Source of the DNA: CAZLCK01 sp964558235
GTDB taxonomy: Bacteria > Actinomycetota > Coriobacteriia > Coriobacteriales > CADBOM01
Direction: 5' to 3'
DNA length: 40,109 bases
NCBI GenBank assembly: GCA_964558235.1
Contig: CAZLCK010000008.1
Location: forward strand, 1-40,109
In this document: piece after piece, positions 32,345 to 40,109 of the stretch
How positions within the stretch are numbered: position 1 is the first letter of the stretch
Layout of the letters: each line of letters opens with the position of its first letter
Position numbers and translations under genes: made by a program
The notes under the pieces: model-generated
The model's database searches: none
The model's input: the letters and a program-made list of their open reading frames with translations, nothing else
Told to the model about the DNA's origin: nothing

Positions 32345-33946
32345 TTGACTATGAAAGAGAGCTATTCAATCACAACACCTATCTATTACGTCAATGACAA
32401 GCCACATCTAGGAACGGCCTATACAACGATTGCGGCCGACACACTTGCTCGCTTTCAACGAATGAATGGTAAGGATGTATTTTTTCTTACGGGACTAGAT
32501 GAGCATGGTCAAAAGGTTGCAGAGTCTGCCGAAAAAAACGGCATGACCGCGCAACAATGGTGTGACGAGATGGCTCCAAGATTTAAAGAGACATGGAAAT
32601 CTTTAAACATCAGTAATGATGATTTTATTCGTACAACCGAAGACAGGCATATGCGAGGCGTTCAGGCATTTTGGAACGACCTCTACGAAAAGGGTTGGCT
32701 ATATAAGGCCTCTTATGAAGGATGGTATTGTATCCACGAAGAGACCTATTACACGGAGTCTGAGATCGAAGATATAGACGGCCAAAAGTGTTGTCCAGAG
32801 TGCAAGCGTCCACTTCGCTATAACTCCGATGGTGAGGAGAACTGGTTTTTTAAGCTCTCTGAGTTTGGTGATCGTCTGCTTACTTACTACGATGAGCACC
32901 CAGACTTTATCTGCCCAAACACGAGGCGAAATGAGGTAGTTTCGTTTGTGAAAAGCGGGCTAAAGGATCTCTCGATTTCGCGCACATCTTTCGATTGGGG
33001 TGTTCCTTTGCCATTTGATGAGGGGCATGTTACTTACGTCTGGATCGATGCTCTGCTAAATTACATCACAGCGCTTGGCTATGGTGGCGACGAGCAGGAT
33101 ATGGAAAACTTTAAGAGACGCTGGCCAGTTCAGTACCACTTTGTTGGTAAGGATATCATCCGTTTTCACTGTGTGATTTGGCCTGCAATGCTCATGGCTG
33201 CTGAGCTGCCTTTACCAAATAAGGTTTTTGCGCACGGATTTTTACTCGTAAAGGGCGAGAAGATGTCGAAGTCCAAAGGTAATGCGGTATCTCCAGAGGA
33301 GTTGGCTGAGATCTTTGGTGTCGATGCATATAGGTATTATTTTGCAACCGATGTTCCATTTGGAAATGATGGCTCTATTTCTATGGAACGTATGGTTCAA
33401 GTCTACAACGCAGATTTGGCGAATACTTGGGGCAATCTCTGTTCACGAGCATTCAATATGGCAGTTAAATATTTTGACGGCGTGGTACCAACTTTAGATG
33501 CTGAAAAATATTGTGCGCTTACCCAAGAACTTGGCAATCCTTTAGAGGAAACCGCAAATTCCATCGTCGATGAGTATATCCAGGCTTTTGATAATGTCGA
33601 TTTTTCGGGCGCGGCCGCTGCTATAAGCAGGTTTTCCTCACGCGCAAATGCCTATATCGAGGAGATGGCGCCTTGGAATTTGGCCAAGGATGAGTCTAAA
33701 GCAGATGAACTAGCTTTTGTGATCTATAACGTGCTTGAGGCCATAAGGCTTTTGGCTATCTATTATTCACCATGGATGCCAAATACCTCTGCAATTGCGC
33801 TCGATAGTTTAGGTCTAGGCAAAGATACCCAAATTATTGAGCTTGCTGACCAAGCCAAATGGGGACTATTACCTGGTGGTAATACTGTCACAAAGTGTCC
33901 CCCGCTATTTCCGCGCTTAAATGTCGACGATTTGAATTTGGAATAA
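32345..33946 (+). CDS. metG: Methionyl-tRNA synthetase
   Basis: A class I tRNA synthetase charging tRNA-Met. The HIGH-like motif is PHLGTAY, the KMSKS motif is KMSKSKGN, and a Cys-containing knuckle lies in GWYCIHEETYYT...KCCPECKRPL. I favour the TTG at 32345, six to seven bases after AAAGGG, giving 533 residues. The ATG at 32351 is an alternative, and the ATG at 32315 has no ribosome binding site. It ends after the anticodon-binding helical domain, without the C-terminal tRNA-binding OB-fold of many longer homologues. Confidence 0.94.
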   Translation: MTMKESYSITTPIYYVNDKPHLGTAYTTIAADTLARFQRMNGKDVFFLTGLDEHGQKVAESAEKNGMTAQQWCDEMAPRFKETWKSLNISNDDFIRTTEDRHMRGVQAFWNDLYEKGWLYKASYEGWYCIHEETYYTESEIEDIDGQKCCPECKRPLRYNSDGEENWFFKLSEFGDRLLTYYDEHPDFICPNTRRNEVVSFVKSGLKDLSISRTSFDWGVPLPFDEGHVTYVWIDALLNYITALGYGGDEQDMENFKRRWPVQYHFVGKDIIRFHCVIWPAMLMAAELPLPNKVFAHGFLLVKGEKMSKSKGNAVSPEELAEIFGVDAYRYYFATDVPFGNDGSISMERMVQVYNADLANTWGNLCSRAFNMAVKYFDGVVPTLDAEKYCALTQELGNPLEETANSIVDEYIQAFDNVDFSGAAAAISRFSSRANAYIEEMAPWNLAKDESKADELAFVIYNVLEAIRLLAIYYSPWMPNTSAIALDSLGLGKDTQIIELADQAKWGLLPGGNTVTKCPPLFPRLNVDDLNLE

Positions 33947-33981
33947 CTTTTTCAAATTCATCATTTAGAGGTGCAAAATAG

Positions 33982-34908
33982 ATGGCGGATAATATCGAAG
34001 GGTTTTATCTCGACCCACTCTTCAGAAATTCTAAGAATAAGGTTGTCCCTTCACCTGCATTCGATGGAATTTTAGCCGATACACATTGTCATTTGGATAT
34101 GCTTGAGCATCCAGAGCTTTCGCTTGCTCGCTGTGCATATCATAATGTGATGTTTATTGCGACGGTTGTCGAAGCATCAGAAAATCCTCAGCTTACTTAC
34201 GACATGCTTGCGGAGTGGCTTGGCGAGGCTAGTGCTTTGTTGGATAAGTGGGGTGCGCCTTCGCTTCTGCCAATCTGTAGAGTTGTTGCGGGTAGTCATC
34301 CTCATACAGCCGATAATTTTGATAAGCATGTTGTAGATGCTATCCGTAGGTGTGCTATGCATCCTCTAACAGCTGCTATTGGTGAGATTGGTTTGGACTA
34401 TCATTACGACAATTCAAAACGTGACTCTCAAAAAGAATCGTTTAAACGACAGCTGAATTTAGCTAACGAAATGGATAAGCCTGTCATTTTGCATGTGCGA
34501 GAAGCTCACGACGACGCCTTGGATATTTTGCATGAACAGGGAATGCCACAACAAGGAGCTATTTTGCACTGTTTTACATCTGATTGGGATACTTTAGAAC
34601 CATTCTTAGATTTGGGTTGTTATGTTGCTTATGGTGGAGCGCTGACATTTTCTAATGGTGAGGATATTCGAGACAGCGCTAAGCACACTCCACTAAATCG
34701 TATAGTTACAGAGACCGACAGTCCCTTTATGGCACCCGCTCCTTTGCGCGGGACAGTCTGTTCTCCAGAAAATGTGCTTTTTACTACAGAGAAACTTTTA
34801 GAAGTAAAGGGCATTACGCCTGAAGAAGAGGCTGATGCACTGGACGTTTTATTTAGAAATGCGCTGCGTTTTTATAGGGTTGATCCGCATAATAGTTTTG
34901 ATTTTTAG
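33982..34908 (+). CDS. tatD: TatD family metal-dependent hydrolase/DNase
   Basis: A 308-residue TIM-barrel metallohydrolase. The metal site is seen as DTHCHLD (H35, H37), GEIGLDYHYD (Glu), ILHVREAHDD, LHCFTSD and TETDSPFMAP (Asp). Family members are Mg-dependent 3'-5' DNases or RNases linked to DNA repair. Two features are longer than usual: about 30 residues before the first motif and an insertion around residues 72-93. GAGGTG lies upstream of the ATG. The order metG-tatD-rsmA is common in Gram-positives. Confidence 0.93.
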   Translation: MADNIEGFYLDPLFRNSKNKVVPSPAFDGILADTHCHLDMLEHPELSLARCAYHNVMFIATVVEASENPQLTYDMLAEWLGEASALLDKWGAPSLLPICRVVAGSHPHTADNFDKHVVDAIRRCAMHPLTAAIGEIGLDYHYDNSKRDSQKESFKRQLNLANEMDKPVILHVREAHDDALDILHEQGMPQQGAILHCFTSDWDTLEPFLDLGCYVAYGGALTFSNGEDIRDSAKHTPLNRIVTETDSPFMAPAPLRGTVCSPENVLFTTEKLLEVKGITPEEEADALDVLFRNALRFYRVDPHNSFDF

Positions 34909-34920
34909 AGGAAAGTATAG

Positions 34921-36048
34921 ATGGAAAACGATCTCAAAGATTTAGATGTTAACCAAGACAATGATGCTGTGATAAGTGATGGCGATAATGGCAACAGTGT
35001 TGAAGATGATATTTCTGGCGAATCCGTACTGGAAAAAAGTGAAGATGAGCCTGGCGTCGTCTTAGGCGATAACGATGACGTTGATCTATCAGATACAGAC
35101 GTAGCCATTTCGACAAACGGATCTGAAAGTTCTTTCGAAGACGATTTGGTTGAAGAATCTGATACAGGCTCTTCGGAGGCAGCCTTAGAGCAGCAAGACG
35201 ACCAGGCCTCTACAAAGTTTGAGAAAGTTTTTCAAAAAGGCACAGAGGAGCTAGCCTCTAGGGTCATCGTTAGAGAAGGTGAGCGTAGGCACCCAACAAA
35301 AATTTCTGTTAAAAGAAGAACTATTTTAGATGATGAGAGCTTTGGGGTTCCTCGCCAAAGTGTTCCGGACGATGCTCCGATGTTGCTATTGATTAGCGGT
35401 TCTCCCAGAAAGCATACTTCCGTTTCTCTAGTTGATCTTGTCGAGAGAGGCGCACGTGAGAAAGGTCTTCGTACGCAGAAGTTTTTGCTTAACGAAAAGC
35501 GCATTAACCCATGTATTGGATGTGGTGCTTGCGAAAAAACAGGAACATGTGTTTTTGCTGGCAAGATCTCAAAGAGCAAGAAGGAATTCGACGATGACTA
35601 CCTAGAGCTTATCGGACTTTTGGATAGATGTGATGGCCTTGCTGTTATTGCTCCGGTCTATTTTGCCGGACCAACTGCCCAATTAAAGGCTCTCTATGAC
35701 AGACTCCAACCATATTGGGTTAGGAAATATCTTTTGGGTCAGCCATTTCCAAAAAGGCGTCCAGCACAGCTTTTTGTCGTTGGAACTGGCGGAGATCCAC
35801 ATGGCCATGAGCCTATTGTGACCATTTCAAAAAGCGCGCTTCAAATCGCTGGTTTTGAACTCGAAAAGGTCAACAATTTTGTCGGGTATTTAGCCCCATC
35901 TGATGCTCCGATTCCATTTGATGATAAACAGCTTGAGAACGCTTCCTTGAAAGAGATTAGCGATAATGAAAAAGCTTGCGCTAAGCAAGAAGAGTTTACG
36001 TTGCGTGCAATTGAGGCTGGTAGAAGCTTTGTTAGGATCATCAATTAG
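34921..36048 (+). CDS. Flavodoxin-fold iron-sulfur flavoprotein with acidic N-terminal region
   Basis: 375 residues. Residues 1-100 are extremely rich in Asp, Glu and Ser, without hydrophobic segments, and look disordered. Residues 100-150 are basic. From 152 on is an NADPH-dependent FMN reductase fold: LLLISGSPRKHTS (FMN phosphate loop, 159-164) and APVYFAGPTAQLKALYDR. Four Cys at 198, 201, 204 and 210 (CIGCGACEKTGTC) fit the CX2CX2CX5C motif of iron-sulfur flavoproteins, so a 4Fe-4S cluster plus FMN is likely. Its role may be electron transfer or quinone reduction. AGAGGAAAG precedes the ATG. It lies 12 bases after tatD and 24 before rsmA, which is an unusual place for such a gene. Confidence 0.85.
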   Translation: MENDLKDLDVNQDNDAVISDGDNGNSVEDDISGESVLEKSEDEPGVVLGDNDDVDLSDTDVAISTNGSESSFEDDLVEESDTGSSEAALEQQDDQASTKFEKVFQKGTEELASRVIVREGERRHPTKISVKRRTILDDESFGVPRQSVPDDAPMLLLISGSPRKHTSVSLVDLVERGAREKGLRTQKFLLNEKRINPCIGCGACEKTGTCVFAGKISKSKKEFDDDYLELIGLLDRCDGLAVIAPVYFAGPTAQLKALYDRLQPYWVRKYLLGQPFPKRRPAQLFVVGTGGDPHGHEPIVTISKSALQIAGFELEKVNNFVGYLAPSDAPIPFDDKQLENASLKEISDNEKACAKQEEFTLRAIEAGRSFVRIIN

Positions 36049-36072
36049 CTAGGATAATAAAGCAGGATTATA

Positions 36073-37173
36073 ATGCCAACAAAATCCTTTTTAGCCTCTC
36101 CAACGGCTACGATAGAGACTCTAAATCGCTTTAGTCTTAAAACAAAAAAATCTTTAGGACAGCATTTTCTTATCGACGACAACATAATTGCTAGAATTTT
36201 GGATCTTGCTGAAGTCAAAAGCGGAGAGACTGTTTTAGAGATAGGTCCTGGTATTGGAACTTTAAGCGTCGCACTTTTGGGCGAAGGTTCAAATGTTGTC
36301 GCGATCGAACATGATCATGATCTTGTCGAGGTTTTGAGTGAGACTACAACATTTGCAATTAGGAACTTTCGCAAAAGAGGCTCTGTTCAGGGAAAATCTC
36401 TGAAAGATTTTGCTCTACGCAACAATTCCGTCGTTAATGATGAGGCTATACCAAAATTTGTTCTTCTAGAGATGGATGCCTTGGATATCACACAAGAGAT
36501 TCTTGAGCATACATGCGCTGCGCAGGGGATTGCTCTACCTGTTAAATTAGTCGCTAATCTGCCATACAATATTGCAGCAACATTGGTGCTCAAAATATTG
36601 CAGAGCATTCCAAGTATCAAAAGCATCTGTGTGATGGTGCAATCTGAAGTTGCAGCTAGAATGGCAGCAAAACCGTCGACCCCAGATTATGGGGCATATA
36701 GCATTAAAGTTGCTCTTTTGGCAAAAGCGACCGGGTCATTTAATGTTTCGCGTTCGAATTTTTTGCCGCCGCCACATGTGGATTCTACTGTCATTAGACT
36801 AGACAGAGTGGATTTAGGGTTTGGCTTGGAAGAAACAGGCGTTGACTCGTCCAGTGTGGGGACTAAAGAAGTTGGCTCTTCGGATACCATTACGACCAGC
36901 AACGATTCTCAAAATAGAGCTGCAATCATAGCCGCAGCAAGCCTTGCGGCTGAGGCGGCCTTTGCTCAACGTAGAAAGACTATAAAAAACTCGATGTTTT
37001 CCTATCTCTCTTCTAGAGGCATTGCGCGTGATGACATCCAAAAGGCCCTTGAAAAGGTTCAGATAAACCCTAGTCTACGAGGTGAAAATCTCTCCGTTGA
37101 ATCATATATTGAGCTAGGAAAGGCACTTCTCGAAATAATCGGTGCGCCCCTCGAGAGGCTACTTTTGAAATAG
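36073..37173 (+). CDS. rsmA: 16S rRNA dimethyladenosine transferase (KsgA)
   Basis: RsmA dimethylates A1518 and A1519 in 16S rRNA as a checkpoint in small-subunit maturation. SAM motif I is VLEIGPGIGTLSVAL (54-68), the catalytic NLPYNIA is at 162-168, and LPPPHVDS at 231-238. The usual length is 270-290, but this has 366, owing to two insertions: about 91-128 between motifs, and about 247-292 (Ser/Thr/Asp then Ala-rich), before the RRKTIKNSMF block. Both look flexible. AGCAGGA lies before the ATG. veg follows, the usual ksgA-veg order. Confidence 0.94.
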   Translation: MPTKSFLASPTATIETLNRFSLKTKKSLGQHFLIDDNIIARILDLAEVKSGETVLEIGPGIGTLSVALLGEGSNVVAIEHDHDLVEVLSETTTFAIRNFRKRGSVQGKSLKDFALRNNSVVNDEAIPKFVLLEMDALDITQEILEHTCAAQGIALPVKLVANLPYNIAATLVLKILQSIPSIKSICVMVQSEVAARMAAKPSTPDYGAYSIKVALLAKATGSFNVSRSNFLPPPHVDSTVIRLDRVDLGFGLEETGVDSSSVGTKEVGSSDTITTSNDSQNRAAIIAAASLAAEAAFAQRRKTIKNSMFSYLSSRGIARDDIQKALEKVQINPSLRGENLSVESYIELGKALLEIIGAPLERLLLK

Positions 37174-37217
37174 GATGTTTGGCATTATAATGTGGTTTCG
37201 ATCACTCGGAGGTGTTT

Positions 37218-37505
37218 ATGGAAATTGCACAACAAGCAATGCTTGTGGAGAATATCCATTCTATAGTTGCTTCTCATGAAGGACGCAAAATCAAAGTTCG
37301 TGCAAATATGGGGAGATCCAAAATTGTAGATTGTGAAGGGATTCTCACACAGGCACATCCTTCACTCTTTATTTTGGAAGTTCATGGAAAAAGAGGACGT
37401 ATCACTAGGCAGTCTTATCAATATGCCGATGTTTTGACTGGAATGGTTGAACTAACTGATGCGGAGAGTAACGAAAAGCTCTTTACTCCACCTTTTGAGA
37501 ACTAG
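37218..37505 (+). CDS. veg: Veg family protein (DUF1021)
   Basis: A 95-residue protein from the ATG at 37218. GGAGG lies five bases upstream, so the GTG at 37212 is part of the spacer and not the start. HEGRKIKVRANMGRSKIVDCEGIL and HPSLFILEVHGKRGRITRQSYQYADVLTGMVEL match the Veg family, a small conserved beta-rich protein linked in Bacillus subtilis to biofilm gene expression. Position directly after rsmA supports the name. Its job here is unknown. Confidence 0.9.
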   Translation: MEIAQQAMLVENIHSIVASHEGRKIKVRANMGRSKIVDCEGILTQAHPSLFILEVHGKRGRITRQSYQYADVLTGMVELTDAESNEKLFTPPFEN

Positions 37506-37637
37506 AGCAAAGCTTTAAGTAAAAATTCTCGCATTTTATTATTTGTCAGATGAAGTCGGATTTGCTTTGCGTTTTAGTGTTTCGCATTTACATAAGCAGT
37601 TAAACTGCTAGAAAAAAAGCAGAGCAATATTGACAGG

Positions 37638-37744
37638 AGTGTGCCGTGTGGGCTCGGACGGCATCATGCTGCGAACCTGGTCAGGTCCGGGAGGAAGCAG
37701 CCATAAGCAGCCCCTGATGAGCGTCCGGGTCTACTCGGCACACT
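37638..37744 (+). ncRNA. ffs: Small signal recognition particle RNA (4.5S-like)
   Basis: About 107 bases. The conserved apical domain is present with AACCTGGTCAGGTCCGG followed by GAGGAAGCAGCC. The ends AGTGTGCCG and CGGCACACT pair to close the long hairpin. It guides Ffh and FtsY to ribosomes making membrane proteins. A possible promoter (TTTACA at 37587, TAGAAA at 37609) lies about 30-50 bases upstream. The SRP RNA beside dnaX is a common arrangement in Gram-positives, though here a DedA gene lies between. Confidence 0.95.
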
Positions 37745-37766
37745 TAATTTAAAGGTGTAGTAAAGA

Positions 37767-38486
37767 ATGGATTTTGTCCAAGTTCTTATTGACTTACTTT
37801 CAGATCCAAGAAATTTTATTGCAGATTGGATTAATACTTTAGGTCCTATCTGGGTTTATATTCCCCTTTTTATAATTATTTTTATTGAAACTGGCCTTGT
37901 AATAATGCCGTTTTTGCCTGGCGACTCGCTTCTATTTACTGCGGGAATTTTTGCAGCTGATGGTGGAGGCCTAAATATTTTTGCCCTACTTATTTTGCTT
38001 TGCATTGCAGCAATTTTGGGCAATACATCTAACTATTGGATAGGCCGAGGATTTGGAAAACTTATAGTCGATTCTGGAAAAATCAAAGCTCTTACTCCAG
38101 AGCGTATCGATGAGTCCCAGAAATTTTTTGATAAATATGGAATGCTAGCCGTTGTTTTAACAAGGTTTTTCCCGATCATTCGCACTATTGCCCCATTTGT
38201 TGCAGGTATTGGAAAAATGTCCTTTCCGCGTTTTACATTTTTTAATGTGATTGGCGGCGTTTTATGGGTAACAATATTTACTCTGCTTGGATATTTTTTC
38301 GGCGGCGTTCCGTTTGTTCAAGAGCATTTTGAGTTAGTCATTATAGGAATTGTTGTAATTTCACTTATCCCAGCTGTCGGCGGAGCGATTAAACTTAAGA
38401 TTAGTAGTAGAAAAAACAAAGAGTCCTCGAACACAGATTCCTCTAGTAAAGAGATAGAGGAAGACAAGAAGATATCAGATGTCTAG
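37767..38486 (+). CDS. DedA family membrane protein
   Basis: A 239-residue membrane protein. ETGLVIMPFLPGDSLLF and RFFPIIRTIAPFVAG are the diagnostic DedA/SNARE-associated segments, with conserved Glu, Asp and Arg in a re-entrant region. DedA proteins act as lipid (for example undecaprenyl-phosphate or phosphatidylethanolamine) flippases or help maintain membrane potential. The C-terminal 35 residues are a charged, Ser/Lys/Glu-rich cytoplasmic tail. AAGGTG precedes the ATG. The dnaX ATG overlaps its 3' end by eight bases, so the pair is translationally coupled. Confidence 0.94.
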   Translation: MDFVQVLIDLLSDPRNFIADWINTLGPIWVYIPLFIIIFIETGLVIMPFLPGDSLLFTAGIFAADGGGLNIFALLILLCIAAILGNTSNYWIGRGFGKLIVDSGKIKALTPERIDESQKFFDKYGMLAVVLTRFFPIIRTIAPFVAGIGKMSFPRFTFFNVIGGVLWVTIFTLLGYFFGGVPFVQEHFELVIIGIVVISLIPAVGGAIKLKISSRKNKESSNTDSSSKEIEEDKKISDV

Positions 38487-40109
38487 TCAGTCGCTATATC
38501 GCAAGTACAGACCTCAATATTTTGATGATGTTGTTGGCCAGGAGCATATTGAGCAAACCTTAAAGAATGCGCTGGCCTCAAATAGGGTCTCGCATGCCTA
38601 TTTGTTTTGTGGACCAAGAGGGACTGGAAAAACGACGACTGCACGCCTTTTAGCTAAAGCTCTTCTGTGCGAAAAGGCTCCAACAGCCAATCCGTGTGGT
38701 ATATGCGATGGTTGTGTTCAGATTGCGCAGGGAACCTATCCAGATGTCTATGAACTCGATGCTGCTTCTAGAACGGGTGTAGATAATGTGCGCGAGGAGA
38801 TTATCTCTCGTGTTGCATTTTCTCCTACGCGAGGTAGTTATAAAGTTTATATTATCGATGAGGTTCACATGCTTTCAACGGCGGCTTTTAATGCTTTGTT
38901 GAAAACACTTGAAGAGCCACCAGATCATGTAGTTTTTATCTTGTGTACTACAGATCCTCAAAAAGTTCCTGCAACAATTATCTCTAGATGCCAAAGGTTT
39001 GATTTTAGAAGCCTAACCTGCGAAGAGATCGAAAGATGCTTGCTTCAGATATGCGATAGTGAAAATTTTTCGTACGACAATGATGCAATTGAGCTAATTG
39101 CGAGGCAGGCACACGGTGGAATGCGCGATGCAATCACCGCCTTGGAACAGGTTGTTGTATTTGGAAATGGCAATATCACGCTTGCGGCTGCCGAAAACAT
39201 GTTTGGCAATATCGATGAGAAAAAATTAGTAGATGTCTTTACATGCATTGCAAATTGCGACTTAGTTGGATGTTTTAGGTGGGTCGAAGAAGTTTGTGCG
39301 ACAGGAATTGATATTGCGCAGATCACCATGGATATGATCTCATATGCGCGTGATCTGCTTGCGCTATCTTTTGGTGGAACTTTAATCTCTGAAGATTTAG
39401 ATAATCAATATCTTTCTGAGATGAAAGATCAGGTCAGTGCTTTGGGTTCGGCTGACAGGATTAGCGACATACTGATTACTTTGGGAAATCTTTCAAACGA
39501 GCTTCGTCGTGCCTCTGATGCTAGGCTTTCGCTCGAAGTTGCCTTAACTAGAATGGCTAGATCTGGTGGAACTTTGACGCTTGAGGCACTCTCTGCTCGA
39601 ATTGATCAGCTTGAGACCGCCTTAGCTGGTGGCGATTCTGCTGCTTCTATGCAAGCGCAATCACAGGCGCAGATGCAGCCACAAGTGCAGCCACAGCCCC
39701 AGGCGCAGCAACAAGCGCAAGCGCATAAGAAGACGCAAGCGCAGACTATAGGTGTTGATAGATCATCTGAAACTCAAACTTCTTTACAAGATCAGCCTCA
39801 AACTGATGGCCGTGATGCGATAGCTTTGCTATCAAACCCGGCTAGCTTAAGGCGAATTTGGGATGCAGCTCTAAACGAAGTTATGAGACAGCATAAGATG
39901 CTTGGAAGTCTTCTTGGCGGATCGCGGCCACATTGGGATACTCAAAACGAGATGGTGATTATCGAGTTGCCACCAGACTCTGGCATTGCGCTTAATTTAT
40001 TAAATGATCCGGTTATCAGTAAAGATATTACGGATGCTCTAGAGCATGCTTGTGGAAAGAGAATCACGATCGACTACTCTTTGGGCGCTCCCAATTTAAA
40101 CGCCAACAT
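38479..40109 (+). CDS. dnaX: DNA polymerase III subunit gamma/tau, 3' end cut off
   Basis: The frame opens at the ATG at 38479 and runs to the window edge, about 543 codons, without a stop. It begins MSSQSLYRKYRPQYFDDVVGQ, the classical DnaX start. Walker A is GPRGTGKT (45-52), a Zn module is CGICDGC, Walker B is VYIIDEVHML, and TTDPQKVPATIISRCQRF carries the sensor and SRC arginine finger. After about residue 390 comes a Gln/Ala/Pro-rich linker to about residue 425, then the tau-type C-terminal domain. It loads the sliding clamp and links replisome parts. No gamma-producing slippery site is obvious in the visible part. Overlap with the DedA gene and a weak GAAG site suggest coupled translation. 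Confidence 0.95.
   Translation, partial: MSSQSLYRKYRPQYFDDVVGQEHIEQTLKNALASNRVSHAYLFCGPRGTGKTTTARLLAKALLCEKAPTANPCGICDGCVQIAQGTYPDVYELDAASRTGVDNVREEIISRVAFSPTRGSYKVYIIDEVHMLSTAAFNALLKTLEEPPDHVVFILCTTDPQKVPATIISRCQRFDFRSLTCEEIERCLLQICDSENFSYDNDAIELIARQAHGGMRDAITALEQVVVFGNGNITLAAAENMFGNIDEKKLVDVFTCIANCDLVGCFRWVEEVCATGIDIAQITMDMISYARDLLALSFGGTLISEDLDNQYLSEMKDQVSALGSADRISDILITLGNLSNELRRASDARLSLEVALTRMARSGGTLTLEALSARIDQLETALAGGDSAASMQAQSQAQMQPQVQPQPQAQQQAQAHKKTQAQTIGVDRSSETQTSLQDQPQTDGRDAIALLSNPASLRRIWDAALNEVMRQHKMLGSLLGGSRPHWDTQNEMVIIELPPDSGIALNLLNDPVISKDITDALEHACGKRITIDYSLGAPNLNAN

Noticed and set aside
38479..40109. Programmed frameshift in dnaX producing gamma
   Set aside because: No A-rich slippery heptamer followed by a stem was found in the visible part of the gene.

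Overview
The window looks like a core-genome segment of an anaerobic, host-associated actinobacterium of the class Coriobacteriia, perhaps Eggerthellaceae. This is inferred from gene order and content only. The order hpt-ftsH-folE-folP-folK and dapB-dapA-rnj is typical of Actinobacteria. The order metG-tatD-rsmA-veg, with the small SRP RNA before dnaX, resembles low-GC Gram-positives, and Coriobacteriia often show both patterns. Moderate GC, two oxygen-sensitive glycyl radical enzymes, MobB and a CWB2-type cell-wall module fit the same picture.

Region 1 (1-7145) is the most accessory-looking part. A 5' fragment of an MFS transporter gene diverges from a glycyl radical enzyme (GRE) gene. A second, paralogous GRE follows in the same direction behind its own terminator and promoter region. 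No activating radical-SAM enzyme is visible, and 100 Ns at 7146-7245 interrupt the sequence just after the second GRE. The upstream regions of both GREs carry repeated short motifs that may be binding sites for one regulator.

Region 2 (7246-16452) holds an HD-domain protein, a MarR-like regulator with a His/Cys-rich tail and two operator-like sites, then a housekeeping block: rpsO (with a leader that can pair with its own ribosome binding site), pnp, an M16 peptidase, dapB, dapA and rnj.

Region 3 (16453-22549) contains a TSUP exporter divergent from an MFS transporter, a convergent mobB with a structured region upstream, and a polar amino-acid ABC importer (lipoprotein, permease, ATPase).

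Region 4 (22550-25315) pairs a coiled-coil double zinc-ribbon protein with an unusual ABC ATPase. That ATPase is of the Wzt/TagH polysaccharide-export type and is fused to three cell-wall-binding-repeat-2-like modules. This fusion is the best candidate for a new system: a cytoplasmic glycan-recognition domain on an exporter ATPase, analogous to the C-terminal domain of Wzt.

Region 5 (25316-40109) is housekeeping: hpt, ftsH, folE, a folP-folK fusion without folB, panB, rsmI, metG, tatD, a flavoprotein with a probable Fe-S motif and a long acidic N-terminus, an enlarged rsmA, veg, the SRP RNA, a DedA membrane protein and a 3'-truncated dnaX.
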